Positions 9,169 through 16,623 of a stretch of 64,000 nt of DNA are shown piece after piece. Origin of the DNA: Bradyrhizobium sp. OK095 (GTDB lineage: Bacteria > Pseudomonadota > Alphaproteobacteria > Rhizobiales > Xanthobacteraceae); contig NZ_FOBX01000002.1 in NCBI RefSeq assembly GCF_900109945.1, forward strand, positions 372,001 through 436,000, in the 5' to 3' direction. The stretch's first letter is position 1, and each line of letters opens with the position of its first letter. The position numbers and the translations under genes are program-made. The notes beneath the pieces are model-generated. The model was not told the DNA's origin, did not search any database, and worked only from the letters and a program-made list of their open reading frames with translations.

Positions 9169-9306
9169 ATGTCCAAGACCGCTTCCGTCGCCCTCGCCCC
9201 CTCCGCCTCGCTGTTCGCCCGTTTCATGGCCGTGGTTGACCGCTTCCTGATGGCGAGCGCCGAGATCTCGAATCACAACGGCGACCTGCCGCGCTTCGGT
9301 CTGTAA
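9169..9306 (+). CDS. 45-residue microprotein
   Basis: A short gene encoding MSKTASVALAPSASLFARFM and a further 25 residues, ending NHNGDLPRFGL. An AAGAAAGGG ribosome-binding site lies 8 bases before the ATG, and a good terminator follows at 9362. The Ser/Ala-rich start plus an amphipathic helix (FARFMAVVDRFLMASAEI) and the short conserved-looking tail resemble small DUF1127-like proteins of alphaproteobacteria, but I do not claim membership. It shares a promoter operator with the two oxalate-transporter genes and the CBS gene, which suggests co-regulation. Function unknown. Confidence 0.65.
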   Translation: MSKTASVALAPSASLFARFMAVVDRFLMASAEISNHNGDLPRFGL

Positions 9307-9361
9307 CCAGCCCCGCGCGCGGCGCGCAGGTTTCAAAGCCGTCCATATACGACTTTTGATG

Positions 9362-9393
9362 AATGGCCCCGCACGACGGGGCCATTTCTATTT
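9362..9393 (+). terminator. Terminator after the microprotein gene
   Basis: Perfect 9-bp stem ATGGCCCCG/CGGGGCCAT with loop CACGA, then TTCTATTT. Confidence 0.8.
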
Positions 9394-9463
9394 GCGCTGT
9401 CCGATTCACAAGCCCGGGCCGGCAAGGTTCTGCGGCATTTGCGCACGGTGAGCGGACCAGCGC

Positions 9464-9492
9464 TTGAACCTTGGCATAATGAATACAAGAAT
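9464..9492 (+). promoter_or_regulatory. Promoter and operator 2 (first antiporter gene)
   Basis: TTGAAC (9464-9469), 17-base spacer, AAGAAT (9487-9492). Operator TGGCAT-AATGA-ATACAA (9472-9488) begins 8 bases after the start of the -35 box, the same phase as at the antiporter-2 and CBS promoters. Confidence 0.6.
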
Positions 9493-9539
9493 GCCTCTCC
9501 AGCGCTCGCAGAAAAATGAGAGGCGCCACGGGAGGCTTT

Positions 9540-10826
9540 ATGACGGACATGGTGCAGGCAACAGCTCCGACTGCCGCGCGCGTTAGCGACACGTATCGCT
9601 GGGCGCAGTTGGCGGTTGGCGTAGCGGCGATGGTGATGATCGCCAACTATCAATACGGCTGGACGTTCTTCGTCCCCGACATCCAGAAAAAATTCGGCTG
9701 GGATCGCGCGTCGATCCAGTGGGCCTTTACACTCTTTGTCCTGTTCGAGACCTGGCTCGTGCCGGTCGAAGGATGGTTCGTCGACAAATACGGTCCGCGC
9801 CTCGTCGTGCTGATCGGCGGCGTGCTCTGCGCCGTCGGCTGGGCGATCAACGCGCAGGCGACCACGCTCAACGGCTTCTATCTCGGCATGATCATCGCCG
9901 GCATCGGCGCCGGTGGCGTCTACGGCACCTGCGTCGGCAACGCGCTGAAATGGTTTCCCGACAAGCGCGGTCTCGCCGCGGGCATCACGGCGGCAGGCTT
10001 CGGTGCAGGCTCCGCGCTCACCGTCGCGCCGATCCAGGCCATGATCAAGGACAGTGGTTTCCAGACCACCTTCCTCTATTTCGGCCTCGGACAAGGCATC
10101 ATCATCTGCATCCTCGCCTTCTTCCTGCTCGCGCCGAAAGCAGGCCAGGTGCCGAACGTGGTGGCCAACGCCAATCTGCTGCAAACCCGCCGCAACTACC
10201 AGCCGACCGAGGTGCTGCGTCAGCCGATCTTCTGGCTGATGTACTTCATGTTCGTGATCGTCGGCGCCGGCGGCCTGATGGTGACGGCGAACCTGAAGCC
10301 GATCGCGGTCGACTGGAAAGTCGACGCCGTGCCAGTGACGCTGATCGGCATGACCATGACGGCGGTGACGTTCGCAGCGACCATCGATCGCGTGCTCAAC
10401 GGCCTGACGCGTCCGTTCTTCGGCTGGATCTCCGACATGATCGGCCGCGAGAACACCATGTTCATCGCCTTCGGCATGGAGGGTTTCGGCATCTGGATGC
10501 TCTACCTCTGGGGCCAGGATCCGATCTGGTTCGTGATCCTGTCGGGCTTCGTGTTCTTCGCCTGGGGTGAGATCTACTCGCTGTTCCCCTCGACCTGCAC
10601 CGACACGTTCGGCGCCAAGTTCGCGACCACCAATGCGGGCCTGCTCTACACCGCGAAGGGCACGGCCGCGCTTCTTGTGCCGCTCGGCAATTACGTGCAG
10701 CAGACTTCGGGCAATTGGGACAGCGTGTTCATGATCGCAGCCGGCGCCAACATCCTGGCCTCGGCGCTGGCGATCGCGGTGCTCAAACCCTGGCGCAAGA
10801 TCGTGGTCGCGAAATCGAGCATCTGA
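9540..10826 (+). CDS. oxlT: Oxalate:formate antiporter, OFA-type MFS (OxlT-like), copy 1
   Basis: A 428-residue inner-membrane transporter of the OFA family of the major facilitator superfamily with about 12 hydrophobic segments. It likely exchanges oxalate in for formate out, feeding Frc/Oxc. The signature loop WFVDKYGPRLV follows segment 2. Arg284 in DRVLNGLTRPFFG and Lys373 in LYTAKGTAALL sit where OxlT of Oxalobacter has its substrate-binding Arg272 and Lys355. I start at 9540 because GGGAGG lies 5 bases upstream; an in-frame ATG at 9516 lacks a good site. It is a tandem paralogue of the next gene, each with its own promoter and terminator. Substrate is inferred from motifs and the nearby oxc-frc. 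Confidence 0.88.
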   Translation: MTDMVQATAPTAARVSDTYRWAQLAVGVAAMVMIANYQYGWTFFVPDIQKKFGWDRASIQWAFTLFVLFETWLVPVEGWFVDKYGPRLVVLIGGVLCAVGWAINAQATTLNGFYLGMIIAGIGAGGVYGTCVGNALKWFPDKRGLAAGITAAGFGAGSALTVAPIQAMIKDSGFQTTFLYFGLGQGIIICILAFFLLAPKAGQVPNVVANANLLQTRRNYQPTEVLRQPIFWLMYFMFVIVGAGGLMVTANLKPIAVDWKVDAVPVTLIGMTMTAVTFAATIDRVLNGLTRPFFGWISDMIGRENTMFIAFGMEGFGIWMLYLWGQDPIWFVILSGFVFFAWGEIYSLFPSTCTDTFGAKFATTNAGLLYTAKGTAALLVPLGNYVQQTSGNWDSVFMIAAGANILASALAIAVLKPWRKIVVAKSSI

Positions 10827-10856
10827 CGCGCCTCACCACAGAGACTTCACGCAACG

Positions 10857-10890
10857 ACGCCCGGCCTCACGGCCGGGCGTTTTCGTTTTT
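10857..10890 (+). terminator. Terminator after antiporter 1
   Basis: Perfect 10-bp stem ACGCCCGGCC/GGCCGGGCGT with loop TCAC, followed by a T-rich run (TTTTCGTTTTT). It separates the two antiporter transcripts. Confidence 0.92.
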
Positions 10891-10964
10891 ACAGAACCCG
10901 CTCCTGCTACCGCTGAAGCTGGTGGCACCACGCACTTTTCTTGCACTGCGTCACAAGATAGGAC

Positions 10965-10993
10965 TTGCTTTCTGGAATATGGTATACCAAGCT
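10965..10993 (+). promoter_or_regulatory. Promoter and operator 3 (second antiporter gene)
   Basis: TTGCTT (10965-10970) with the operator TGGAAT-ATGGT-ATACCA (10973-10989) beginning 8 bases after its first base. It contains the perfect palindrome TGGTATACCA (10980-10989). The -10 at the matching distance (CAAGCT) is poor, so this promoter may need activation. Confidence 0.5.
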
Positions 10994-11090
10994 CCGCGCC
11001 GCGCTTGCGACGATAAGCCACAATATTTGCGACACTGGGTCATCTTGCAATCCCAGGTCGCATCAAATCAGGCGCCATGGGAGGTTGTTG

Positions 11091-12413
11091 ATGATTTCCA
11101 GCACGGATGGCGCCGTCACGGCTGCGCCCCTTCGCACAGGTTTCCGCTGGCTCCAGCTCGGCATGGGCATCGTCTGCATGGCGATGATCGCCAATCTGCA
11201 ATATGGCTGGACGCTGTTCGTTGATCCGATCGATGCGGCCCACCATTGGGGACGCGCCGCGATCCAGCTCGCTTTCACCATCTTCGTCGTCACCGAGACA
11301 TGGCTGGTGCCGATCGAGGCCTGGTTCGTCGACAAATACGGCCCGCGCCTCGTCATCATGTTCGGCGGCGTGATGATCGCGCTCTCGTGGATTCTCAACT
11401 CCTACGCCGATAGCCTTCCCCTGCTCTACACGGCCGCCGTCATCGGCGGCATGGGTGCGGGTGCGGTGTACGGCACCTGCGTCGGCAACGCGCTGAAATG
11501 GTTTCCCGATCGCCGCGGCCTTGCCGCCGGCGCGACCGCCGCAGGCTTCGGCGCAGGCGCCGCCCTCACCATCGTGCCGATCGCGACCATGATCGCAACG
11601 AGCGGCTACCAGCACGCCTTCCTCACCTTCGGCATCGGCCAGGGCGTGATCGTCTTCATCCTCGCCTTCTTCATCCAGCCGCCGCGGATCTCGATCCCGC
11701 CGAAGAAGAAGCAGCTCAATCTGCCGCAGACCAAGATCGACTTCACGCCGCCGCAGGTGCTGCGCGCCCCTATTTTCTGGGTGATGTACCTGGTTTTTGT
11801 CATGGTCGCTTCCGGCGGCCTGATGACTGCGGCGCAGATCGCCCCGATCGCGCACGACTTCAAGATCGCCGATACGCCGGTGACGCTTGCAGGCTTCCAG
11901 ATGGCGGCATTGACATTCGCGATCTCGCTCGACCGCATCTTCGACGGCTTCGGCCGCCCGTTCTTCGGCTACGTCTCCGACAATATCGGCCGCGAGAACA
12001 CCATGTTCATCGCGTTCGGCACTGCAGCGGTGATGCTGTTGACGCTGTCGGCCTATGGTCAGGTACCTGTTGTCTTCGTGCTCGCGACCGCGGTGTATTT
12101 CGGCGTGTTCGGCGAAATCTACTCGCTGTTCCCCGCGACCTGCGGCGACACCTTCGGTTCGAAGTTCGCGACCACCAACAACGGCATGCTCTACACCGCC
12201 AAGGGCACGGCGTCCCTGCTGGTCCCGCTCGCGAGCGTGATCTCGGCGACCTATGGCTGGAAGGCCGTGTTCGTGGTGGCGGTGGCCTTGAATGCGACCG
12301 CGGCGCTGATGGCGCTGTTCGTGATCAAGCCGATGCGCCGCTCCTTCATCCTGGGCAAGGAAGCCGAGAGCGCCAATGCCGCGACCAGCACTGCCAAGAC
12401 CGAGACGGCGTAA
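11091..12413 (+). CDS. oxlT: Oxalate:formate antiporter, OFA-type MFS (OxlT-like), copy 2
   Basis: A 440-residue paralogue of the preceding transporter, similar along its whole length, with the same WFVDKYGPRLV loop, the arginine in DRIFDGFGRPFFG and the lysine in LYTAKGTASLL. It has about 12 membrane segments and a polar C-terminal tail ending in KTETA. The start at 11091 has GGGAGG 7 bases upstream; the open frame extends upstream through the promoter, so those codons are not real. The leader here is about 100 bases against about 50 for copy 1. The pair may differ in affinity or substrate (oxalate, formate or another dicarboxylate); sequence alone does not decide. Confidence 0.87.
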   Translation: MISSTDGAVTAAPLRTGFRWLQLGMGIVCMAMIANLQYGWTLFVDPIDAAHHWGRAAIQLAFTIFVVTETWLVPIEAWFVDKYGPRLVIMFGGVMIALSWILNSYADSLPLLYTAAVIGGMGAGAVYGTCVGNALKWFPDRRGLAAGATAAGFGAGAALTIVPIATMIATSGYQHAFLTFGIGQGVIVFILAFFIQPPRISIPPKKKQLNLPQTKIDFTPPQVLRAPIFWVMYLVFVMVASGGLMTAAQIAPIAHDFKIADTPVTLAGFQMAALTFAISLDRIFDGFGRPFFGYVSDNIGRENTMFIAFGTAAVMLLTLSAYGQVPVVFVLATAVYFGVFGEIYSLFPATCGDTFGSKFATTNNGMLYTAKGTASLLVPLASVISATYGWKAVFVVAVALNATAALMALFVIKPMRRSFILGKEAESANAATSTAKTETA

Positions 12414-12442
12414 GCCGCCTCACATCTTGCACGGTTGAGACA

Positions 12443-12471
12443 GGGGCGCAGCGATGCGCCCCTTTTGTTTT
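12443..12471 (+). terminator. Terminator after antiporter 2
   Basis: Perfect 8-bp stem GGGGCGCA/TGCGCCCC with loop GCGA, followed by TTTTGTTTT. Confidence 0.92.
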
Positions 12472-12533
12472 GGCGCGACGACAAACGTCAGCATTCCTGC
12501 CGCAAGAATTTTCGGATCAGCCAAATCGAATGC

Positions 12534-12562
12534 TTGACGATTGGTATTATGTATACCACAAT
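12534..12562 (+). promoter_or_regulatory. Promoter and operator 4 (CBS gene)
   Basis: TTGACG (12534-12539), 17-base spacer, CACAAT (12557-12562). The spacer holds the best operator copy, TGGTAT-TATGT-ATACCA (12542-12558), with perfect 6-bp arms. A bound protein would cover the polymerase contact region, suggesting repression. Confidence 0.62.
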
Positions 12563-12592
12563 TAACCCCATCATTCACCCAGGGAGGTTGCA

Positions 12593-13021
12593 ATGCTGGT
12601 CGGAGACATTCTGCGCAAGAAGACACCGCGCGTTGTCACGGTGCGAATGAACGAAACGGTGGGTATCGCCGCCAAGCTGATGCGTGCCAACAACATCAGC
12701 GCGCTGGTGGTGAAGGACGTGGTCCGTTCCGAGGGCAACACCGCCGTCGGCATGTTCACCGAGCGCGACGTGGTGCGCGCCGTCGCCGAGCATGGCGCGG
12801 GCGCCATCAATGTGAAAGTCTCGCAGCTCGTCTCGGTGCAGCAGCTCATCTCCTGCACCTCCTCGGACACGATCGAGCATGTCCGGCATTTGATGAACCG
12901 CAATCACATCCGGCACCTGCCCGTGATCGACGATTACAGCCTCGTCTCCGTCATCAGCATGCGCGACATCGCCGCTGTCATGGACGAAGCGATCAACGGC
13001 ACGCCGCAAGCGGCAGCTTAA
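12593..13021 (+). CDS. CBS-pair domain protein
   Basis: A 142-residue soluble protein made only of two CBS motifs. The first spans about residues 7-70 (VVTVRMNETVGIAAKLM to GMFTERDVVRAV), the second about 80-135 (SCTSSDTIEHVRHLM to VISMRDIAAVM). CBS pairs bind adenosine nucleotides and act as energy or ligand sensors, usually on a partner protein. An AGGGAGG ribosome-binding site precedes the ATG. It shares its operator with the two antiporters, so it may sense adenylates or NAD for the oxalate pathway; that is inference. Proteins like this are common in Rhizobiales. Confidence 0.88.
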   Translation: MLVGDILRKKTPRVVTVRMNETVGIAAKLMRANNISALVVKDVVRSEGNTAVGMFTERDVVRAVAEHGAGAINVKVSQLVSVQQLISCTSSDTIEHVRHLMNRNHIRHLPVIDDYSLVSVISMRDIAAVMDEAINGTPQAAA

Positions 13022-13054
13022 AGCCACACGACCCTTCCCCTGTGACTACCGGCC

Positions 13055-13078
13055 CCGGCTCGGATCCTTCCGAGCCGG
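13055..13078 (+). terminator. Hairpin after the CBS gene
   Basis: Perfect 10-bp stem CCGGCTCGGA/TCCGAGCCGG with a 4-base loop, followed by a second short stem GGGA/TCCC. No T-run follows, so it may attenuate or only partly end transcription before the reductase gene. Confidence 0.45.
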
Positions 13079-13122
13079 ACGGGATCTTTCGTCCCAAAAT
13101 TCCGGCTTCCCGCGAGGATTTC

Positions 13123-14142
13123 ATGAAGATCTGCATCTACGGCGCCGGCGCGATCGGCGGATATCTCGGGGTTCAGCTCGCGCGTGCCGGCGCCGATATC
13201 AGCCTGATCGCACGCGGCGCGCACCTCGCCGCGATGCGCGAGCACGGGCTGACGCTGCTGGCGGGCGAAGAGAAGCACATTGTCCATCCGCGCTGCACCG
13301 ACGATCCCGCCGAGCTCGGCGTGCAGGACTACATCATCATCACGCTGAAGGCGCATTCGATCACCGGCGTGATCGAGAAGATGCAGCCGCTGCTGGGCCC
13401 GCACACCCGCATCGTCACCGCCGTCAACGGCATACCCTATTGGTACTTCCACAAGCACGGCGGCCAATACGAAAACGCGACGCTGGAGAGCATCGACCCC
13501 GGCGGGCGGCAGTGGCGCGAGATCGGCGCCGAGCGCGCCATCGGCTGCATCGTCTATCCCGCCACCGAGATCGAGGCGCCCGGCGTGATCCGCCACGTCT
13601 ACGGCAACAATTTTCCGCTCGGCGAGCCCTCCGGCGAGATCACGTCGGACGTGCAGCGCCTCGCCGATCTGTTCGTCGCGGCCGGGCTGAAAGCGCCGGT
13701 GCTCGACCGCATCCGCGACGAGATCTGGCTCAAGCTGTGGGGCAATGTCTGCTTCAATCCGATCAGCGCACTGACCCACGCGACGCTCGACGTGATCTGC
13801 ACCGATCCCTCCACGCGGGCGCTGTCGCGCGCGATCATGGTGGAGACGCAAGCGATCGCTGAAACCTTCGGCGTCAAATTCCGCGTCGATGTCGAGCGCC
13901 GCATCGAGGGCGCCCGCAAGGTCGGCGCGCACAAGACCTCGATGCTCCAGGACCTCGAACGCGGCCGTCCGATGGAGATCGACCCGCTCGTCACCGTGGT
14001 GCAGGAGATGGGCCGCCTCACCGGCATCGCCACGCCTGCACTGGACTCGGTGCTGGCGATGGTGACCCAGCGCGCCCGCATCGCCGGCCTCTATGACGGC
14101 GTCTCGGCACTGGCTGATCCCCGCGCACTGGCGGTGGCGTGA
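13123..14142 (+). CDS. 2-dehydropantoate 2-reductase family protein (PanE-type); possible oxalyl-CoA reductase
   Basis: A 339-residue NADP-dependent reductase. The Rossmann loop GAGAIGGYLG is at residues 7-16, the likely catalytic lysine is Lys204 in WLKLWGNVCFNP, and the LERGRPMEID helix carries the family glutamate. The standard reaction is ketopantoate to pantoate for CoA synthesis. However, in Methylobacterium extorquens a PanE-like protein (PanE2) of the oxalate locus reduces oxalyl-CoA to glyoxylate, and this gene lies within an oxalate transport block, so that role is a serious alternative. The start has GAGGA 5 bases upstream. Its stop overlaps the next start (TGATG), so the FAA hydrolase is translationally coupled. 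Confidence 0.85.
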   Translation: MKICIYGAGAIGGYLGVQLARAGADISLIARGAHLAAMREHGLTLLAGEEKHIVHPRCTDDPAELGVQDYIIITLKAHSITGVIEKMQPLLGPHTRIVTAVNGIPYWYFHKHGGQYENATLESIDPGGRQWREIGAERAIGCIVYPATEIEAPGVIRHVYGNNFPLGEPSGEITSDVQRLADLFVAAGLKAPVLDRIRDEIWLKLWGNVCFNPISALTHATLDVICTDPSTRALSRAIMVETQAIAETFGVKFRVDVERRIEGARKVGAHKTSMLQDLERGRPMEIDPLVTVVQEMGRLTGIATPALDSVLAMVTQRARIAGLYDGVSALADPRALAVA

Positions 14143-14927
14143 TGGCGGGCGAGATGAAACAATGGCTGCGTTTCCGGAATAATGGCGCGACCGGCTTCGG
14201 CACGCTGACGCCATCAGGCATCAGCGTGCATGATGGCGAGATGTTCGGCCGCAACGCTGCGACCGGCAAAACGCTGGCGCTGTCGGAGGTCGAGCTGCTC
14301 GCGCCCTGCGCGCCCAGCAAGATCGTCGCGCTCTGGAACAATTTTCACGCGCTCGCTGCAAAACTCAACCAGCCCGAGCCACTGGCGCCGCTTTATCTGC
14401 TCAAGGCCACCACCAGCATCACGACGCCGGGCGCGGTGATCCGCCGCCCCTCTTATTACGACGGCAAGACCACCTATGAGGGCGAGCTCGGCATCGTCAT
14501 CGGCAAGACCTGCGCGCGCGTCTCACCGAGCGAAGCCGACAGCTTCATCTTCGGCTACACCTGCGTCAACGACATCACCGCCAACGACATCCTGACCAGC
14601 GACCCGACCTTCCCGCAATGGGCCCGCGCCAAGGGCATCGACGATTACGGCCCGTTCGGCCCGGTGATCGCGACCGGCCTCGATCCGGCGAAGCTCGTGG
14701 TCCGCACCATTCTCAACGGAGCTGAGCGGCAGAACTATCCGATCTCGGACATGATCTTCACCGCGCAGGAATTGGTCAGCAAAATCTCCCACGACATGAC
14801 CCTGCTCCCCGGCGACCTCATCGCGGTCGGGACCTCGGTGGGTGTCGGCGTGATGAAGGAGCCGGTCAACACGGTGACCGTGGCGATCGACGGCGTCGGC
14901 GAGCTGACCAACGAGTTTCGGCTGTAG
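14142..14927 (+). CDS. Fumarylacetoacetate hydrolase family protein
   Basis: A 261-residue FAH-fold protein. The metal-binding ExE...D pattern is present: YEGELGIVIGKTC (about residues 108-120) and the downstream VNDITANDI aspartates, with a conserved GDLIAVGTSVGVG near the end. FAH proteins hydrolyse or decarboxylate beta-diketo acids such as acylpyruvates and oxaloacetate; the substrate is open. The ATG at 14142 overlaps the reductase stop by one base; a second ATG at 14154 (MKQWLRF) matches the usual family N-terminus and could be the true start. The pairing with a PanE-type enzyme suggests a linked 2-oxoacid step. Confidence 0.85.
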   Translation: MAGEMKQWLRFRNNGATGFGTLTPSGISVHDGEMFGRNAATGKTLALSEVELLAPCAPSKIVALWNNFHALAAKLNQPEPLAPLYLLKATTSITTPGAVIRRPSYYDGKTTYEGELGIVIGKTCARVSPSEADSFIFGYTCVNDITANDILTSDPTFPQWARAKGIDDYGPFGPVIATGLDPAKLVVRTILNGAERQNYPISDMIFTAQELVSKISHDMTLLPGDLIAVGTSVGVGVMKEPVNTVTVAIDGVGELTNEFRL

Positions 14928-14934
14928 CTCTCTC

Positions 14935-14973
14935 CGTCATTCCGGGCGCGCGCAACGCAAGCCCGGAATGACG
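14935..14973. repeat. Palindrome after the FAA hydrolase gene
   Basis: Perfect 13-bp arms CGTCATTCCGGGC (14935-14947) and GCCCGGAATGACG (14961-14973) with a 13-base loop. It begins 8 bases after the stop codon and could serve as a terminator, although no T-run follows. Confidence 0.7.
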
Positions 14974-15167
14974 GCGGAGAATGAAGGCGCCGCCCCGCCC
15001 CCTCGGGAAAACCCGGCAACCCGCCGCCCCTCCGCCGATCGGCCGACGCCCCCGAACCGTGGATCGCGCTCCTCGGCTGCCTCCGGCACCCCGCGCGCCT
15101 CTTGATCTCGGTTCCGCTCTCCAATAGCAACTATGGCGAGATTGTGTGCCGGCGTGAGGAAGTCACG

Positions 15168-16574
15168 ATGTGGCTGTTTGTCCTGGTTGCCTGGTTTGTC
15201 CTGCTCGCCGCCATCGCGCTTCTCGCCCAACAGGCGTTTGGTTACGATATCGCCCATTTGCCCGCCTTGTTCGCGGGCCTGCCCGTGCCGCAGCGCATCG
15301 CAACCGGGGCGCTTCTGGTGGTGGCGCTGGCGCTGATCGGCGCAACCGCCTGGCGGCTGTCGCGCCAGGACCGGCGCCTCGACAAGCTGCGCGACCGCCT
15401 CAAGAAGACCCGCGAGGACGTCGTCGTCGCCCACGCCCTGCAAAACCACCTCGATGCCACCGTCCAGCACCTGATCGAGAGCGATCCCAGAGAGGCGGTC
15501 TCCGCTCTCCACGACAAGCTGGGCGAGACCGAGCAGCGCGCGCTGCTCCAGCAGGGCCGCAACGAATCCACCGACATGCACGACCAACTCGCCGAAATCC
15601 GCCGCCGCCAGCAGGGCGTGCGCGACATGGTCGGCAAGGTCGCCGATCAGCGCCGCGCGGTCGAGCCCGTCTTCACCGAGATCCGCGACCGCCAGAACCA
15701 GCTCGAACGCTCCCTGCACGACCTCGAAACCGACGACCGCAAGAACAACCTCGCCGACCGGCTCAAGGACATCGCGCGCGACGTATCGACGCTGCTGACG
15801 CGGGTCAACACGGTGCAGGAGACGTTCGCGACCCTCAACCAGTACAAGGAAGATCTGGCGAAATCCCACGCCGAGCTGGTGCCGCTGCGATCGACGGACG
15901 CCGGCATCAACGCCCTGATCGGCGAGATCGGCCTCGGTCATGACCTCCTTGCCAAGAGCATCGACGAGATCGAGACCGGCGGCGAAACGCCGCTCGGCAA
16001 CCGCGTCGAGATGCTGTCGAAGAACAAGCTCGAGATCGAGCAGCGCCTCGCCCGCATCGACGACAGTTTCAACATCCTCAAGGCTGTCAGGCTCGACTTC
16101 GAGGAGCTCGGCCAGCGCCAGGCCCAGCTCGAACGCTCGCTCAGCGAGGTCGAGACCGATTCCGACGGCAAGACGCTCACTGAGCGCCAGAACGCGCTGA
16201 ACGATTTCGTGCTCCAGTCGCGCCAGCGCCTCGGCGCGCTGCAGGAGACGCTGACGACGCTGAATGCCTTCAAGGCGGAATTGTCGAAATCGCAGGCCGA
16301 TCTCGTCCCGCTCAAGGCCCCGGTGTTCGGCATCGAGGCCATGATCGCGGATGTCAGCACCACCCGCGATCTTCTGGCCAAAACCGTCGGCGAGATCGAG
16401 GCCAATGCGGGCGTCACGCTGGCCTCCCGCGTCGAAACGCTCACCAAGAGCAAGCGCGAGGTCGAAGACCGTCTCACCCGCATCTTCGACAATTTCAACG
16501 CGCTCGATGCCCTGCGCAAGGACATCGGCGGCATCTTCTCGACGATCCGGAACAGCCTCAACCGGATTGGGTGA
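15168..16574 (+). CDS. Membrane-anchored coiled-coil protein with 142-residue tandem duplication
   Basis: A 468-residue protein with two hydrophobic segments (about residues 2-21 and 46-63), followed by a long charged helical region rich in Glu, Arg, Leu and Gln that predicts a coiled coil. The region repeats with a period of exactly 142 residues: RQNQLERSL at 175 and RQAQLERSL at 317, LVPL at 237 and 379, LLAK at 260 and 402, RVE at 279 and 421. A third, partial unit starts at about 449. I start at the ATG at 15168 with GAGGAAG 6 bases upstream. No enzymatic motif. A structural or cell-envelope role is only inference; I do not recognise a named family. Confidence 0.8.
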   Translation: MWLFVLVAWFVLLAAIALLAQQAFGYDIAHLPALFAGLPVPQRIATGALLVVALALIGATAWRLSRQDRRLDKLRDRLKKTREDVVVAHALQNHLDATVQHLIESDPREAVSALHDKLGETEQRALLQQGRNESTDMHDQLAEIRRRQQGVRDMVGKVADQRRAVEPVFTEIRDRQNQLERSLHDLETDDRKNNLADRLKDIARDVSTLLTRVNTVQETFATLNQYKEDLAKSHAELVPLRSTDAGINALIGEIGLGHDLLAKSIDEIETGGETPLGNRVEMLSKNKLEIEQRLARIDDSFNILKAVRLDFEELGQRQAQLERSLSEVETDSDGKTLTERQNALNDFVLQSRQRLGALQETLTTLNAFKAELSKSQADLVPLKAPVFGIEAMIADVSTTRDLLAKTVGEIEANAGVTLASRVETLTKSKREVEDRLTRIFDNFNALDALRKDIGGIFSTIRNSLNRIG

Positions 16575-16623
16575 GTTGCGGCGCGCCTCGAACCGGAGTT
16601 GATGCCGGCGCGACCAACCGCAC

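Noticed and set aside
9472..9488. Sigma-54 promoter (TGGCA start of the operator)
   Set aside because: The GC doublet expected ten bases after GG is missing at all four sites, and the two-fold symmetry fits an operator better.
13123..14142. Firm assignment as panE of pantothenate synthesis
   Set aside because: The locus is oxalate related and PanE-like enzymes differ in substrate, so no symbol was given.
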